Positions 8,242-17,527 are shown, counted from the stretch's first letter. The stretch is 64,000 nt of DNA from Mariniphaga sp040772505 (GCA_040772505.1 JAXGYA010000004.1:183941-247940); one strand, 5' to 3'. Translations and numbers: made by a program. Notes: generated by a model from the letters alone, not told the origin.

Positions 8242-10665
8242 TTATACGTTTAACACCCGGATCAAATCGGCAAAAACGCCTGCCGCAGTAACTGAGGCAC
8301 CAGCTCCGTATCCTTTTATCAGCATCGGAAACTCATTGTACCTTTCGGTAGTGAACATCACCAGATTGTTGCTGCCTTCCAAGTCGTAAAACGGATGATT
8401 TGAGCTAAACTCCTGCAAGCCGATTTTAGCTTTTTCGTTCTCAAATTTTGCCACAAACCGCCATTTTTTATTTTGTTCAGCTAATTTTTTTCGGCGCTCT
8501 TCAAATCCGGCATCCAACTGCGGAATATTTTTCCAGAAGGCTTCAAGCGGTCCGTCAAAAAAATGATCGGGCACAAACCGTTCAATGGCAATCTCGTCCA
8601 TTTCAAGCGGATAGCCCGATTCGCGCGCAAGAATCAAAATTTTCCGGGCAACATCCACCCCGCTCAAATCCACCCGCGGATCGGGTTCGGAATAACCCTG
8701 TTCCTGAGCCAGTTTGATGGTTTTGCTGAAAGGAATTTCGGCAGAAATGGTGTTGAATATGAAATTGAGTGTGCCGGAAAGAACCGCTTCAATTTTTAAA
8801 ATCCGGTCGCCGGAATTCACCAGGTCATTCAGCGTGCTGATAATGGGCAAGCCGGCGCCCACATTGGTTTCAAATAAAAACTTCACCCCTTTTTGCTTGG
8901 CTATATTTTTCAATCCGATATAGTTTTCATAAGATGAAGAAGCGGCTACTTTATTGGCGGTAACCAGTGAGATATTGGACTCCAGTATTTCGTTATACAG
9001 CACCGAAACTTCATCGGATGCAGTGCAGTCCACAAACACCGAATTGAAAATGTTCATCTCCTTCATCTCTTTTAAAAAACACGAAAGGCTGGAGCTCATT
9101 TCCGATTCATCCAGTGCGTCCTGCCATGTGCTCATGTCAATTCCCTCACGGCGGAAGAGCATTTTTCGGGAATTGGCAATTCCGGTGAGCTTAATTTTGA
9201 GTCGCTTTTCTTCAATCAGCTTCTGTCTCTGCTTGTGCATCTGCTCAAGCAAACTTCCGCCAACTGTGCCAACTCCCATAAGGAAAATATTCAGTTCCAC
9301 ATTTTCGGAGAGGAAGAAAGACTCATGCACAACATTTAAAGTTTTCCGCAACTCCTGATTTTTCACCACCCATGAGATATTCAGCTCCGATGCTCCCTGT
9401 GCAATGGCAATGATATTGACACCGTTTTTTCCGATAGTCGAAAACAATTTTCCTGCAACACCTGTGGTGTTCCTCATATTTTCACCCACAATTGCCACAA
9501 TCGACAAATCACTCTCAATAGAAACCTTACTGATTTGTCCTGAATTAATCTCTTTCTCAAATTCATTTTTGATTGCATTTTTTGCCAGATCAACCGACTG
9601 TTGATTGACAGCCACGCTAATGGAATTTTCGGATGAAGCCTGCGAAATTAAAATAACATTGATATTTGCCTTTGCCAGTGCAGTAAAAAGGCGCATTGAA
9701 ATTCCAATTACCCCAACCATTCCGATGCCCTGCAGAGTTACCAGGGTAATATCTGAAATGGATGAAATTCCTTTAATAGGGCGATCTTTCGGGGTCTTTG
9801 CAGAACTGATAATCAGTGTTCCTGCATTTTCGGGCTTGAAGGTGTTTTTTATCCGGATGGGTATTCCTTTTTGATAGACCGGCAAAATTGTCGGCGGATA
9901 AATAACCTTTGCGCCAAAATGGGAAAGCTCCATAGCTTCGGAGTATGTAAGCTCGGGAATTGTGTATGCCTTGCTGATAACCCGCGGATCAGCAGTCATG
10001 AACCCATCCACATCTGTCCAAATTTCCAGAGTGTTGGCATTGAGTGCAGCAGCTAAAATCGCTGCAGTGAAATCGGAGCCGCCACGCCCGATTGTGGTGT
10101 ATTCATCTTTTGCATTTTTGGCAATGAACCCCGGCACTATGGCAATGCCTGAAAAATCGGCAAAATTGTCGATGATTTTTTGATTGGTAACCTCAAAGTC
10201 AACCTGCGCTTTTCCAAAATTGCTGTCGGTCTGAATTAGCTGTGAAGCATCTACTCTGTATGCTCCGGGAATAAAATGTGCAACAATATGCGAAGAGATA
10301 CGCTCGCCGATTCCGGCAATGCGATCCAGCGTTTTGGCGGTTAATTCACCTACGAGGGTAATTCCGGTTAAAATTTGTTCCAGTTCATTTAACAACTCTT
10401 CAATGATATAGGCAATAGCTCCTGAGCCGCTAAAAAGGTCTTCAATAATCTGCTGATGAGTTTCCTTGATTTCAGCAAGCATGGGTTGAAAATCTTCAGA
10501 TCCCGCTGATGCCGTTTGCGCTGCATTCAAAATCAGGTCGGTGATTCCGTTCACTGCGGAAACCACAACAACAGCATCTTCCTTCTGACTCAGAACAATA
10601 TCTCTGACCTTTCGGATATTGGCTGCGGAGCCTACGGAAGTTCCGCCAAATTTTACAACTTTCAT
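8242..10665 (-). CDS. thrA: Bifunctional aspartate kinase / homoserine dehydrogenase
   Basis: At 807 residues this is the fused enzyme that catalyses the first and third steps from aspartate towards threonine. The kinase domain starts with VVKFGGTSVGSA and contains the TTIGRGGSDFTAA loop. Two ACT regulatory segments follow (about residues 310-460, with GIGMVGVIGI and NMRNTTGVAGKLF), consistent with feedback control by threonine. The homoserine dehydrogenase part begins with the NAD(P)-binding GVGTVGGSLLEQ, and has the catalytic-domain EAVLSGTLNFIF and EPDPRVDLSGVDVARK. It is the first gene of the thr cluster and lies downstream of the recA terminator, so it probably has its own promoter in 10666-10745. 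Confidence 0.96.
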   Translation of the reverse strand: MKVVKFGGTSVGSAANIRKVRDIVLSQKEDAVVVVSAVNGITDLILNAAQTASAGSEDFQPMLAEIKETHQQIIEDLFSGSGAIAYIIEELLNELEQILTGITLVGELTAKTLDRIAGIGERISSHIVAHFIPGAYRVDASQLIQTDSNFGKAQVDFEVTNQKIIDNFADFSGIAIVPGFIAKNAKDEYTTIGRGGSDFTAAILAAALNANTLEIWTDVDGFMTADPRVISKAYTIPELTYSEAMELSHFGAKVIYPPTILPVYQKGIPIRIKNTFKPENAGTLIISSAKTPKDRPIKGISSISDITLVTLQGIGMVGVIGISMRLFTALAKANINVILISQASSENSISVAVNQQSVDLAKNAIKNEFEKEINSGQISKVSIESDLSIVAIVGENMRNTTGVAGKLFSTIGKNGVNIIAIAQGASELNISWVVKNQELRKTLNVVHESFFLSENVELNIFLMGVGTVGGSLLEQMHKQRQKLIEEKRLKIKLTGIANSRKMLFRREGIDMSTWQDALDESEMSSSLSCFLKEMKEMNIFNSVFVDCTASDEVSVLYNEILESNISLVTANKVAASSSYENYIGLKNIAKQKGVKFLFETNVGAGLPIISTLNDLVNSGDRILKIEAVLSGTLNFIFNTISAEIPFSKTIKLAQEQGYSEPDPRVDLSGVDVARKILILARESGYPLEMDEIAIERFVPDHFFDGPLEAFWKNIPQLDAGFEERRKKLAEQNKKWRFVAKFENEKAKIGLQEFSSNHPFYDLEGSNNLVMFTTERYNEFPMLIKGYGAGASVTAAGVFADLIRVLNV

Positions 10666-10746
10666 CTGTTAAAAATTATCTGTTTTCAAGAATACTATTT
10701 GAAATCTGCATGGCTTCAATTCATGCTTTTTCGTTCTTTTTCAACT

Positions 10747-10780
10747 AAAAAAAGGATGAACCGACCGTGTCGTTTCATCC
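10747..10780 (-). terminator. Rho-independent terminator of recA
   Basis: Read on the minus strand, GGATGAA (10780-10774) pairs with TTCATCC (10760-10754) across a 13-nt loop and is followed by seven Ts. It lies 30 bases after the recA stop codon and separates recA from thrA. Confidence 0.8.
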
Positions 10781-10809
10781 GGCAAACACTAAATATTTTA
10801 AAATATTTT

Positions 10810-11829
10810 TTAGGTTGCAACTCCTGAAATCGCTTCCAGTATCTTTGTTTCCAGCTCCTGAGCCAGTTCAGGATTGTCAAGAATCAGGTTTCGCACAGTT
10901 TCGCGCCCCTGTCCAAGCCTGGTTTCACCATAGCTAAACCAGGAACCGCTTTTTTTGATGATATTAAACTGCACGCCCAGGTCAATAATTTCTCCCGACT
11001 TTGAAATTCCCTCGCCATACAGAATATCAAACTCTGCTTTACGGAACGGTGGTGCCACTTTATTTTTCACCACTCTCACCCGCACGTTATTTCCCATCAC
11101 TTCTTCGCCATCCTTCAGCTGCCCAATCCTGCGAATATCCAACCGCACGGAAGAGTAAAACTTCAGCGCATTCCCACCGGTAGTAGTTTCGGGATTGCCA
11201 AACATCACTCCGATTTTTTCACGCAGCTGATTGATAAAAATACAGCAGGTTTTTGTTTTGCTGATGTTGCCGGTGAGTTTTCGCAAAGCCTGCGACATGA
11301 GCCGCGCCTGCAAGCCCATTTTGGAATCACCCATTTCACCTTCCAGTTCGGCTTTTGGTGTGAGCGCCGCAACCGAGTCAATTACAACAATGTCAACCGC
11401 ACCGGAGCGCACCAGATTATCCACAATTTCGAGCGCCTGCTCCCCATGGTCGGGTTGTGAAATGAGCAGTTCATTAATATCCACTCCGAGCTTTTGTGCA
11501 TAAGATGGGTCAAAAGCATGCTCAGCATCCACAAAGGCGGCAATACCACCTGCTTTTTGAGCTTCAGCAATGGCATGAATAGCCAATGTTGTTTTCCCTG
11601 AAGATTCAGGTCCGTAAATTTCAACTACGCGGCCTCGCGGATAACCTCCAATCCCGAGCGCCACATCCAGTGCAATGGAGCCGGAAGAGATGGCAGGAAC
11701 CTCATCAGCCACCCGGTCGCCCAGACGCATGATGGAACCTTTGCCATAACTTTTCTCAATTTTGTCCAAGGTTAGCTGAAGTGCTTTCAGCTTTTCCTTA
11801 TTTACCTTTGCTTTTTCTTCTTTTGTCAT
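10810..11829 (-). CDS. recA: Recombinase RecA
   Basis: RecA forms the ATP-dependent strand-exchange filament in homologous recombination and stimulates LexA-type autocleavage. The 339-residue length is normal. The Walker A motif is GPESSGKT (73-80), the Walker B region reads DIVVIDSVAAL, the DNA-binding loop 1 and 2 region spans EGEMGDSKMGLQARLMSQALRK, and INQLREKIGVMFGNPETTTGG follows. Unlike many RecAs it lacks an extended acidic C-terminal tail. It lies 12 bp downstream of bcp on the same strand, so both may share a promoter, and it ends at a strong terminator. Confidence 0.97.
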   Translation of the reverse strand: MTKEEKAKVNKEKLKALQLTLDKIEKSYGKGSIMRLGDRVADEVPAISSGSIALDVALGIGGYPRGRVVEIYGPESSGKTTLAIHAIAEAQKAGGIAAFVDAEHAFDPSYAQKLGVDINELLISQPDHGEQALEIVDNLVRSGAVDIVVIDSVAALTPKAELEGEMGDSKMGLQARLMSQALRKLTGNISKTKTCCIFINQLREKIGVMFGNPETTTGGNALKFYSSVRLDIRRIGQLKDGEEVMGNNVRVRVVKNKVAPPFRKAEFDILYGEGISKSGEIIDLGVQFNIIKKSGSWFSYGETRLGQGRETVRNLILDNPELAQELETKILEAISGVAT

Positions 11830-11841
11830 GTTCAGTAAAAG

Positions 11842-12306
11842 TTAAATGTTCAAGATTTTTAAAATTTGATTTGTATGATCTTTTGTCTTCACTTTTTCAA
11901 TTACCTCGCGGATTATCCCATTTTCATCAATCACAAAGGTTGTCCGCAGCACACCCATATATTTTTTTCCATACATCCTTTTTTCACCCAAGACACCGTA
12001 AGCTTTTAAAATTTCCTTTTCAGTATCCGCAATCAGATTGAATTTAAGTTCATATTTATCTCTGAATTTCAGGTGTGACTCAACACTGTCGGGACTTACA
12101 CCAACTACCTCATATCCCCTGCTCAGCCAGTCACTGTAATTTTCATTCAAATTACAGGATTGAGCAGTACAACCGGGTGTATTGTCCTTCGGATAGAAAT
12201 AAAGTATCAGCTTTTTCCCTGAAAAATCGCCAAGACCGATTTTTTTTCCTTCCTGATTGATTCCTGAAAAATCAGGTGCTTTGTCTCCTGCCTTTAATAT
12301 CACCAT
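11842..12306 (-). CDS. bcp: Thioredoxin-dependent peroxiredoxin Bcp
   Basis: This 154-residue peroxiredoxin of the BCP/PrxQ class reduces peroxides with thioredoxin as electron donor, in the cytosol. The peroxidatic site is in YFYPKDNTPGCTAQSC: Cys46 is the peroxidatic cysteine and Cys51, five residues later, is the resolving cysteine typical of PrxQ enzymes. KYMGVLRTTFVIDENG is the conserved C-terminal segment. The gene immediately precedes recA (12 bp) and is divergent from the SPOR-domain gene at 12463, so promoters for both directions lie in 12307-12462. Confidence 0.93.
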   Translation of the reverse strand: MVILKAGDKAPDFSGINQEGKKIGLGDFSGKKLILYFYPKDNTPGCTAQSCNLNENYSDWLSRGYEVVGVSPDSVESHLKFRDKYELKFNLIADTEKEILKAYGVLGEKRMYGKKYMGVLRTTFVIDENGIIREVIEKVKTKDHTNQILKILNI

Positions 12307-12462
12307 GCTGTTTTCTCAAATTTTGAAGAAATACAAATATACACTATTAAATTAAAAAAATCAGTTAGTTTATTAACAGAACTTCCTGATTTAAATGCTG
12401 CAAATTGCGAAGTTCTGTACATTTTTTGTAAATTTACGATGTGTTAAAAAAAACAGTGCAAA

Positions 12463-14019
12463 ATGAAGATTACACAATCACGGATAAACAGTAGAAGGCT
12501 AACATTCATTGTTATGCTTTTGTTTATTGCACTGCTTTCTCCGCCGGCAGCGGCTCAGGAAATATCGGCAGTGAAAGCCATGCTGCTGTTTGATAACGAA
12601 AATTACGCTGAAGCTGAAAAGATATTTCTTCTGCTTCTTCAGGAAGAACCAAAAAACCCGATGTTAAATTATTATTACGGTGCATCACGAACTGAAAACG
12701 GAAATTTCGGAGATGCCGACCTGGAGCACTTGCGCCAGTCCGGGAAAAATATAACGCCTGACCGGCTACACTACTATATTGGAATGCAATACCATGCCCG
12801 CAACAACTGGGAAGAAGCAATCAGACATTACAACCTTTTCCGGCTCAGTGTTCCTGAAACTGAACTGCAAAAACTTGAATTGCCCAAAAAGATTCAGCAA
12901 TGCTATGACCATGTAAATCCTTTTGAAGGTCTGATTCAGAAGCAAAAAGCTGACAACACCACAGAAAACACAATTCAGCCAAGTATCCAATCCCGGGAAC
13001 AAACGGAAGAAATCCGAAAAACTGAAGAGTCAGCTGCAACTGAACAGCAGACAGAAATGATTACCGGCTCTGTCGGCGATGCACATAATGAACCGAATTC
13101 TGTAAAAACTTTTTCCGGGGAAAATGACAATTTGAATTTCCCTGCAAAATCAGAAGGTTTGCTTCATTCGGGTGAACTGCCGGTTGAGCAGACAGCCCTT
13201 CCTGATATTCCGGGGCTTCCCGAAGAGGGGCGCAAAACCGTATTGCCGCCCGGAGATCCTATCGAATTCAGAATCAACGGAAGCATTACCTATCTATTTG
13301 ATTCTCAGTTCAGGACAGAAGAAGGGAGAGAACTGTTTGAAAAAGGAACACTCCTTAAAAGAACTTTAAACGAAAAGCTTGAAGAGCTGGAGCAGTCCAG
13401 AAAGGCATACAGAAACACCAATGCCCCGGATGAGAAAAAAGCGCTTGCTGAAAAAATTGTATCTCTTGAAACAGATACTTATACTATTCAGGAGGGTGTA
13501 AATACACTGTTTGCATCGGCAAGAAGCAAGGAAAATGAATACTGGGAAAACGCAAGTGAATCGGAGTTCTACAATTTTAATCTTGAACAGGAAAAAATAT
13601 TGGCAATTATTGAATCCGAAAAGGAGGAAACTCTGCGGGAATCTAAGGCACAATACATTTCCATGGAAAACATTCCGGAAAGCTTTTTTGAGATGCATGA
13701 GCAAAGACCGGCAGCACAAGGCGGGCAAAAAAGTGACCAACTGGTATATAAAATTCAAATTGGAGCTTACAGTCGCGGAGTGCCTGCACACAGGCAGCGT
13801 CTTTTCAAAAAACTTTCCTTAATTCGTAAAATTGAAAATTATACCGACGAAAAAGGGGTAGTGGTTTATACCACCGGAAACCTTACTAATCTTGAAGATG
13901 CGGAAAAAATGCTCAATCAGATTAAGCAGGAAGGAGTACAAGATGCGATTGTTGCACCATATATTAACGGAAAAAGAATACCTTTGGAGCAGGCAAAACA
14001 AATTGAAGCAGGCAAATGA
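12463..14019 (+). CDS. Exported TPR and SPOR domain protein
   Basis: This 518-residue protein has an N-terminal signal peptide (hydrophobic residues about 13-32 ending PAAAQ). TPR-like helices follow (ALLFDNENYAEAEKIFL type, about 35-150). The middle is low-complexity and rich in Glu, Gln and Thr, followed by a charged coiled-coil region (about 285-410). The C-terminal 80 residues form a SPOR domain (VYKIQIGAYSRG through DAIVAPYINGKRI), which binds denuded glycan strands in peptidoglycan. It probably acts at the cell wall or division site. Its stop overlaps the clpS start (ATGA), and the four genes to floA are all coupled this way. Confidence 0.8.
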   Translation: MKITQSRINSRRLTFIVMLLFIALLSPPAAAQEISAVKAMLLFDNENYAEAEKIFLLLLQEEPKNPMLNYYYGASRTENGNFGDADLEHLRQSGKNITPDRLHYYIGMQYHARNNWEEAIRHYNLFRLSVPETELQKLELPKKIQQCYDHVNPFEGLIQKQKADNTTENTIQPSIQSREQTEEIRKTEESAATEQQTEMITGSVGDAHNEPNSVKTFSGENDNLNFPAKSEGLLHSGELPVEQTALPDIPGLPEEGRKTVLPPGDPIEFRINGSITYLFDSQFRTEEGRELFEKGTLLKRTLNEKLEELEQSRKAYRNTNAPDEKKALAEKIVSLETDTYTIQEGVNTLFASARSKENEYWENASESEFYNFNLEQEKILAIIESEKEETLRESKAQYISMENIPESFFEMHEQRPAAQGGQKSDQLVYKIQIGAYSRGVPAHRQRLFKKLSLIRKIENYTDEKGVVVYTTGNLTNLEDAEKMLNQIKQEGVQDAIVAPYINGKRIPLEQAKQIEAGK

Positions 14020-14303
14020 CATCTAAAAAAATTAAAAGAGAACCGTCTAAGGGACATGAAAAGGAAGTATATGAGGACTACCTGCTTATACTTCACAATG
14101 ACGATGTTCACAGCTTCGATTACGTAATAGAAGCATTGGTTGAGCTGTGTGAACATTCTTATGAACAGGCTGTTCAATGTACACACATTGCCCACCACAA
14201 GGGAAGCTGCGACATTCGAAAAGGCGAATTAAAAAAATTAAAACCCATAAAGGATGCGCTGAGCGAAAGGGAGCTCATCACTACTATTGAATTACAGCCA
14301 TGA
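14016..14303 (+). CDS. clpS: ATP-dependent Clp protease adaptor ClpS
   Basis: ClpS delivers N-degron substrates to ClpAP or ClpCP. This 95-residue protein carries the signature YLLILHNDDVHSFDYVIEAL, with the NDD substrate-binding motif, followed by AVQCTHIAHHKGSC. Its length is typical. It overlaps the SPOR gene before it and the nfeD gene after it by four bases each, implying translational coupling. Location is cytosolic. Confidence 0.93.
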   Translation: MTSKKIKREPSKGHEKEVYEDYLLILHNDDVHSFDYVIEALVELCEHSYEQAVQCTHIAHHKGSCDIRKGELKKLKPIKDALSERELITTIELQP

Positions 14304-14779
14304 CCATTTTTGCCATCATATTACTTATTTTGCTGGGGCTGCTGCTGCTGCTCATTGAGTTTGTAATTATCCCCGGAGTTACCGTTGCCGGAATCGGTGG
14401 TTTTCTTTTACTGGGGGCAAGTGTATATATGGCGTTTACGAAATACGGAACCGGAGCCGGTTTTCTTACCCTTGCGTTTGTTTTGGTTGCTTCACCCCTT
14501 TTAATCTATTTTTTATTCAAATCAAAAATGGGTAAAAAGATGGTTTTAGAATCTCTGGTTGACGGTAAAGTGGATTCATTCGACACAGAAAACATCCGGG
14601 TTGGCGACACTGGAAAAACCATCGGCCGGTTGGCGCCATCGGGCAAAGTCAGGGTAAACAACGAAGTTGTTGAAGCCCAATCAACAGGAGGCTATATTGA
14701 CCATAACACAGATATTCGAGTTTTAAAAATACTTACAAACAAAATTATTGTGGAACCATTTAAAAAAATAGAAAAATGA
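14300..14779 (+). CDS. NfeD-like membrane protein
   Basis: This 159-residue protein has two or three hydrophobic segments (about 2-22, 26-45 and 52-72) followed by a soluble C-terminal domain with the OB-fold pattern of NfeD proteins (VGDTGKTIGRLAPSGKVRVNNEVVEA). NfeD proteins partner with flotillin/stomatin-type proteins in membrane microdomains, and here the gene directly precedes floA with a four-base overlap. This is a short-form NfeD, without the ClpP-like serine protease domain found in long forms. Confidence 0.88.
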   Translation: MTIFAIILLILLGLLLLLIEFVIIPGVTVAGIGGFLLLGASVYMAFTKYGTGAGFLTLAFVLVASPLLIYFLFKSKMGKKMVLESLVDGKVDSFDTENIRVGDTGKTIGRLAPSGKVRVNNEVVEAQSTGGYIDHNTDIRVLKILTNKIIVEPFKKIEK

Positions 14780-15771
14780 CTGAATCAGTAGGTGCTTTCG
14801 GATTAATAATTGGCATCATCGTATTGCTCATTATAATCCTTTATTTTATTCCCATCGGATTGTGGTTTTCAGCTCTGGTTTCAGGGGTGAGAATTTCATT
14901 GTTACAACTGTTCCTTATGCGTTTCCGTAAAGTTCCCCCGGGAGTGATTGTCCGTGCTCTCATTGAAGGAACCAAAGCAGGCGTTCCGCTTAACCGGAAC
15001 GAGCTTGAAGCGCATCATCTTGCCGGCGGTCATGTTGCCAATGTAGTGCATGCACTGGTCTCGGCATCTAAGGCAAATATCGACTTGACATTTAAAATGG
15101 CTACTGCCATTGACCTGGCAGGACGAAATGTTTTTGAAGCCGTGCAAATGTCCGTTAACCCAAAAGTGATTAACACTCCACCGGTTACTGCAGTATCAAA
15201 AGATGGTATTCAGCTCATTGCTAAAGCCCGGGTAACAGTCAGGGCAAACATTAAGCAACTGGTTGGCGGAGCAGGTGAAGAAACCGTGCTGGCACGCGTA
15301 GGCGAAGGAATTGTTTCATCCATCGGTTCATCACATTCCCACAAAACTGTGCTGGAAAACCCCGATTTCATTTCGCGTGTTGTTCTGGACAAAGGTTTAG
15401 ATGCCGGAACTGCTTTTGAAATTCTTTCTATTGACATTGCTGACATTGACATCGGCAGAAACATTGGTGCCGGACTGCAAATGGATCAGGCGCAGGCAGA
15501 TAAAAATATTGCACAGGCAAAAGCAGAAGAACGCCGCTCAATGGCAATTGCACTGGAGCAAGAGATGAAAGCAAGAGCTCAGGAAATGAGAGCCAAGGTG
15601 ATTGAAGCCGAAGCCAAAGTTCCTCTGGCAATTGCTGAAGCTTTCAAATTAGGAAATCTCGGAGTGATGGATTATATGAAATATAAAAATATCATGTCCG
15701 ACACATCCATGCGTGAATCCATTGCCGGCGAAGAAAAAAAGAGAAGTGACAGAGAAAGTCAAAAAGAGTAG
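14776..15771 (+). CDS. floA: Flotillin-like protein FloA
   Basis: This 331-residue protein is of the UPF0365/FloA family. It has an N-terminal hydrophobic hairpin (about 8-50), the conserved FRKVPPGVIVRALIEGTKAG, and an SPFH-like region with NPKVINTPPVTAVSKDGIQL. A long Ala/Glu/Lys-rich helix follows, with repeated AEERRSMAIALEQEMKAR heptads that probably drive oligomerisation. FloA scaffolds functional membrane microdomains. It is the last gene of the coupled SPOR-clpS-nfeD-floA cluster. Confidence 0.93.
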   Translation: MTESVGAFGLIIGIIVLLIIILYFIPIGLWFSALVSGVRISLLQLFLMRFRKVPPGVIVRALIEGTKAGVPLNRNELEAHHLAGGHVANVVHALVSASKANIDLTFKMATAIDLAGRNVFEAVQMSVNPKVINTPPVTAVSKDGIQLIAKARVTVRANIKQLVGGAGEETVLARVGEGIVSSIGSSHSHKTVLENPDFISRVVLDKGLDAGTAFEILSIDIADIDIGRNIGAGLQMDQAQADKNIAQAKAEERRSMAIALEQEMKARAQEMRAKVIEAEAKVPLAIAEAFKLGNLGVMDYMKYKNIMSDTSMRESIAGEEKKRSDRESQKE

Positions 15772-15818
15772 AAAAATATGTTAAAAAATACTTAATATGA
15801 CATTTTTTAACAAATTTA

Positions 15819-15851
15819 TTGCTCGAAATCCAAAATATGAACTTATATTTG
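15819..15851 (+). promoter_or_regulatory. Bacteroidota-type promoter for an orphan transcript
   Basis: TATATTTG at 15844-15851 matches the -7 box TAnnTTTG, and TTG lies at 15819-15821, roughly where the -33 element is expected (22-nt spacing). It faces a short gene-free stretch that ends in a terminator. Confidence 0.6.
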
Positions 15852-15857
15852 CAGCAT

Positions 15858-15942
15858 AGTTTTAGTTCATAGGTTTAGGTTTGATTAGTTTTATTGGTTT
15901 AGTTAGATGAAAAGGATGGGTGTTGACCCGTCCTTTTTTTTT
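15858..15942 (+). ncRNA. Candidate small RNA of about 85 nt
   Basis: A good TAnnTTTG promoter box at 15844 is followed about 55 bases later by a strong intrinsic terminator: AAAGGATGGGT (15911-15921), a GTTG loop, ACCCGTCCTTT (15926-15936), then Ts. The predicted transcript is short and U/G-rich (repeats of GTTTAG and TTAGTTT). It lies between the convergent genes floA and truA. Its only frame is a 12-codon one running through the terminator stem, so a protein product is unlikely. I cannot match it to a named RNA family. Confidence 0.5.
15908..15942 (+). terminator. Intrinsic terminator downstream of floA
   Basis: An 11-bp stem (15911-15921 with 15926-15936, one G-U) and a four-base loop are followed by a run of nine Ts. 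It could serve floA as well as the short upstream transcript. Confidence 0.85.
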
Positions 15943-16093
15943 ATAGAAATCTGAAATCCCCACCATATAATGTAAAGCATTGGTTTTCCTACCACCTGTA
16001 TTCTTCTTGTATTTTCTGGTTTATCCATGTGAGGCTTGTTAATTTCAGAAAATACCATGCAAACAATTACAAAAAATTCCTAAACAGATACTT

Positions 16094-16825
16094 TCAGTAT
16101 TCGATATCCACCAGAAAAAGAGCATGGGCAGGTGCAGAAGCTCCAGCGGCACCTCTGTCTTTCATTTCAATAATTTTTCTGAAATCATCTGCAGACAGTT
16201 TTCCCTTTCCCACTTCCAGCAAAGTTCCGACAATTGCACGAACCATATTGCGCAAAAAACGGTCTGCCCTGATTTTGAAAATTAACCTCTCCCCTTCTGC
16301 AGCCCATTCCGACTGATATACCTTGCAGATATTTGTTTTCACATCCGAGTGCAGCCGGCTGAAGCTTGTAAAATCACCGGTCTTTAGAAGGATTGCTGCT
16401 GTTTCATTCATTTTGTCAACATCCAGTTTTCCTGAATAGTAAAATGCAGTTTCAAAAGTAAAAGGGTTTTTCACGGTAGTGATATAATAATGATAAGTGC
16501 GGGAGATTGCACTAAAGCGCGCATGATCATCTGCCAAAACCTCCCATATTTTCTGAATGGCAATATCTGAAGGAAGAAAACCGTTCAGCCTGAATATAAG
16601 CTTTTGAAAATCTGCAATCTCTTGGGAGCAGTCGAAATGAAGCACAAAAAATTTAGCATGCACCCCCGCATCGGTGCGGCCTGCACCCACAACCTGAATC
16701 TCTTCCCCCAAAATTGTTGAAAATGCTTTTTCAACCACTTCCTGAACAGAAAGAGCGTTTGGCTGAATTTGCCAACCATGATAACCAGAGCCCATAAAGC
16801 TTAACTGAACAAAATAACGTGGCAT
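16094..16825 (-). CDS. truA: tRNA pseudouridine synthase A
   Basis: TruA converts U38-U40 of the tRNA anticodon arm to pseudouridine. The catalytic Asp is in VGAGRTDAGVHAKF, the N-terminal strand reads YFVQLSFMGSGYHGWQIQPN, and RFLRNMVRAIVGTLLEVGKG is the conserved C-terminal segment. I place the start at the Met before PRYFVQL (16825). The frame is open 15 codons further upstream, but that part does not resemble the family. The gene is convergent with floA. Confidence 0.92.
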   Translation of the reverse strand: MPRYFVQLSFMGSGYHGWQIQPNALSVQEVVEKAFSTILGEEIQVVGAGRTDAGVHAKFFVLHFDCSQEIADFQKLIFRLNGFLPSDIAIQKIWEVLADDHARFSAISRTYHYYITTVKNPFTFETAFYYSGKLDVDKMNETAAILLKTGDFTSFSRLHSDVKTNICKVYQSEWAAEGERLIFKIRADRFLRNMVRAIVGTLLEVGKGKLSADDFRKIIEMKDRGAAGASAPAHALFLVDIEY

Positions 16826-17050
16826 ATCTTTAAAAGTTTTTTCCTCCAAAATTAGCATAAAAAAACTCACTGAAAATCTGACAGTTTATTTCTCGTGAAA
16901 ATGCCATAATGTTCCTGATAAATTTCAAAAACTGACATTAAGGCACACATAATAAGATATTTACAAAATCCGGGCATTGGTATTTATTTTGCACAGAATA
17001 GTGCTGAGAATAGTAAACAATGTTTAATTTTAAAAATGGAGGATTTAGTT

Positions 17051-17491
17051 ATGGCATTAGTTAAGAGATCAGAAAGCTTTTTACCGTCATTTTTCGACAG
17101 GTTTTTTAACAGCGATTTAATGGACTGGAACCTCACAAACTTCTCCGGTCCGAACGCTACCTTGCCGGCGGTTAATGTTAAAGAGACCGATGATGAGTAC
17201 ATTCTGGAGGTTGCTGCTCCGGGGATGAACAAAAAGGATTTTAAAATTAACTTCCAAAACAATGTACTGTCCATCTCTTCTGAAAAACAGGAAGAAAAGG
17301 AAGAAAAAGATGACAATTACACCCGGAGAGAATTCAGCTACCAGTCGTTCCAGCGCTCATTCACCGTTCCCCACAACGATGTGGACAGCGACAAAATAAG
17401 CGCTGCATATGCTGATGGAATTCTAAACGTAAAACTTCCGAAACGTGAAGAAGTGAAACCGAAACCGGCAAGAGAAATTAAAATTTCATAA
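17051..17491 (+). CDS. Hsp20 / alpha-crystallin small heat-shock protein
   Basis: This ATP-independent chaperone of 146 residues prevents aggregation of unfolded proteins in the cytosol. The alpha-crystallin domain spans about residues 42-130: PAVNVKETDDEYILEVAAPG, then FQRSFTVPHNDVDSDKISAAYADGIL, and the C-terminal IXI-like motif in the KLPK...EIKIS tail. The ATG at 17051 is chosen because GGAGG sits eight bases upstream (17038-17042), one of the few clear Shine-Dalgarno sites in this window. An in-frame ATG at 17036 lies within that site. A terminator follows the gene. Confidence 0.92.
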   Translation: MALVKRSESFLPSFFDRFFNSDLMDWNLTNFSGPNATLPAVNVKETDDEYILEVAAPGMNKKDFKINFQNNVLSISSEKQEEKEEKDDNYTRREFSYQSFQRSFTVPHNDVDSDKISAAYADGILNVKLPKREEVKPKPAREIKIS

Positions 17492-17495
17492 TTTA

Positions 17496-17527
17496 AAAAA
17501 GGCTGTCATAAAAGGCAGCCTTTTTTT
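17496..17527 (+). terminator. Intrinsic terminator after hsp20
   Basis: GGCTG (17501-17505) pairs with CAGCC (17516-17520); flanking A and T runs extend the stem and give the U tail. Confidence 0.75.

Noticed and set aside
15907..15945. 12-codon frame as a leader peptide like that of leuA
   Set aside because: The frame runs through the terminator stem and no plus-strand gene follows, so no attenuation is possible.
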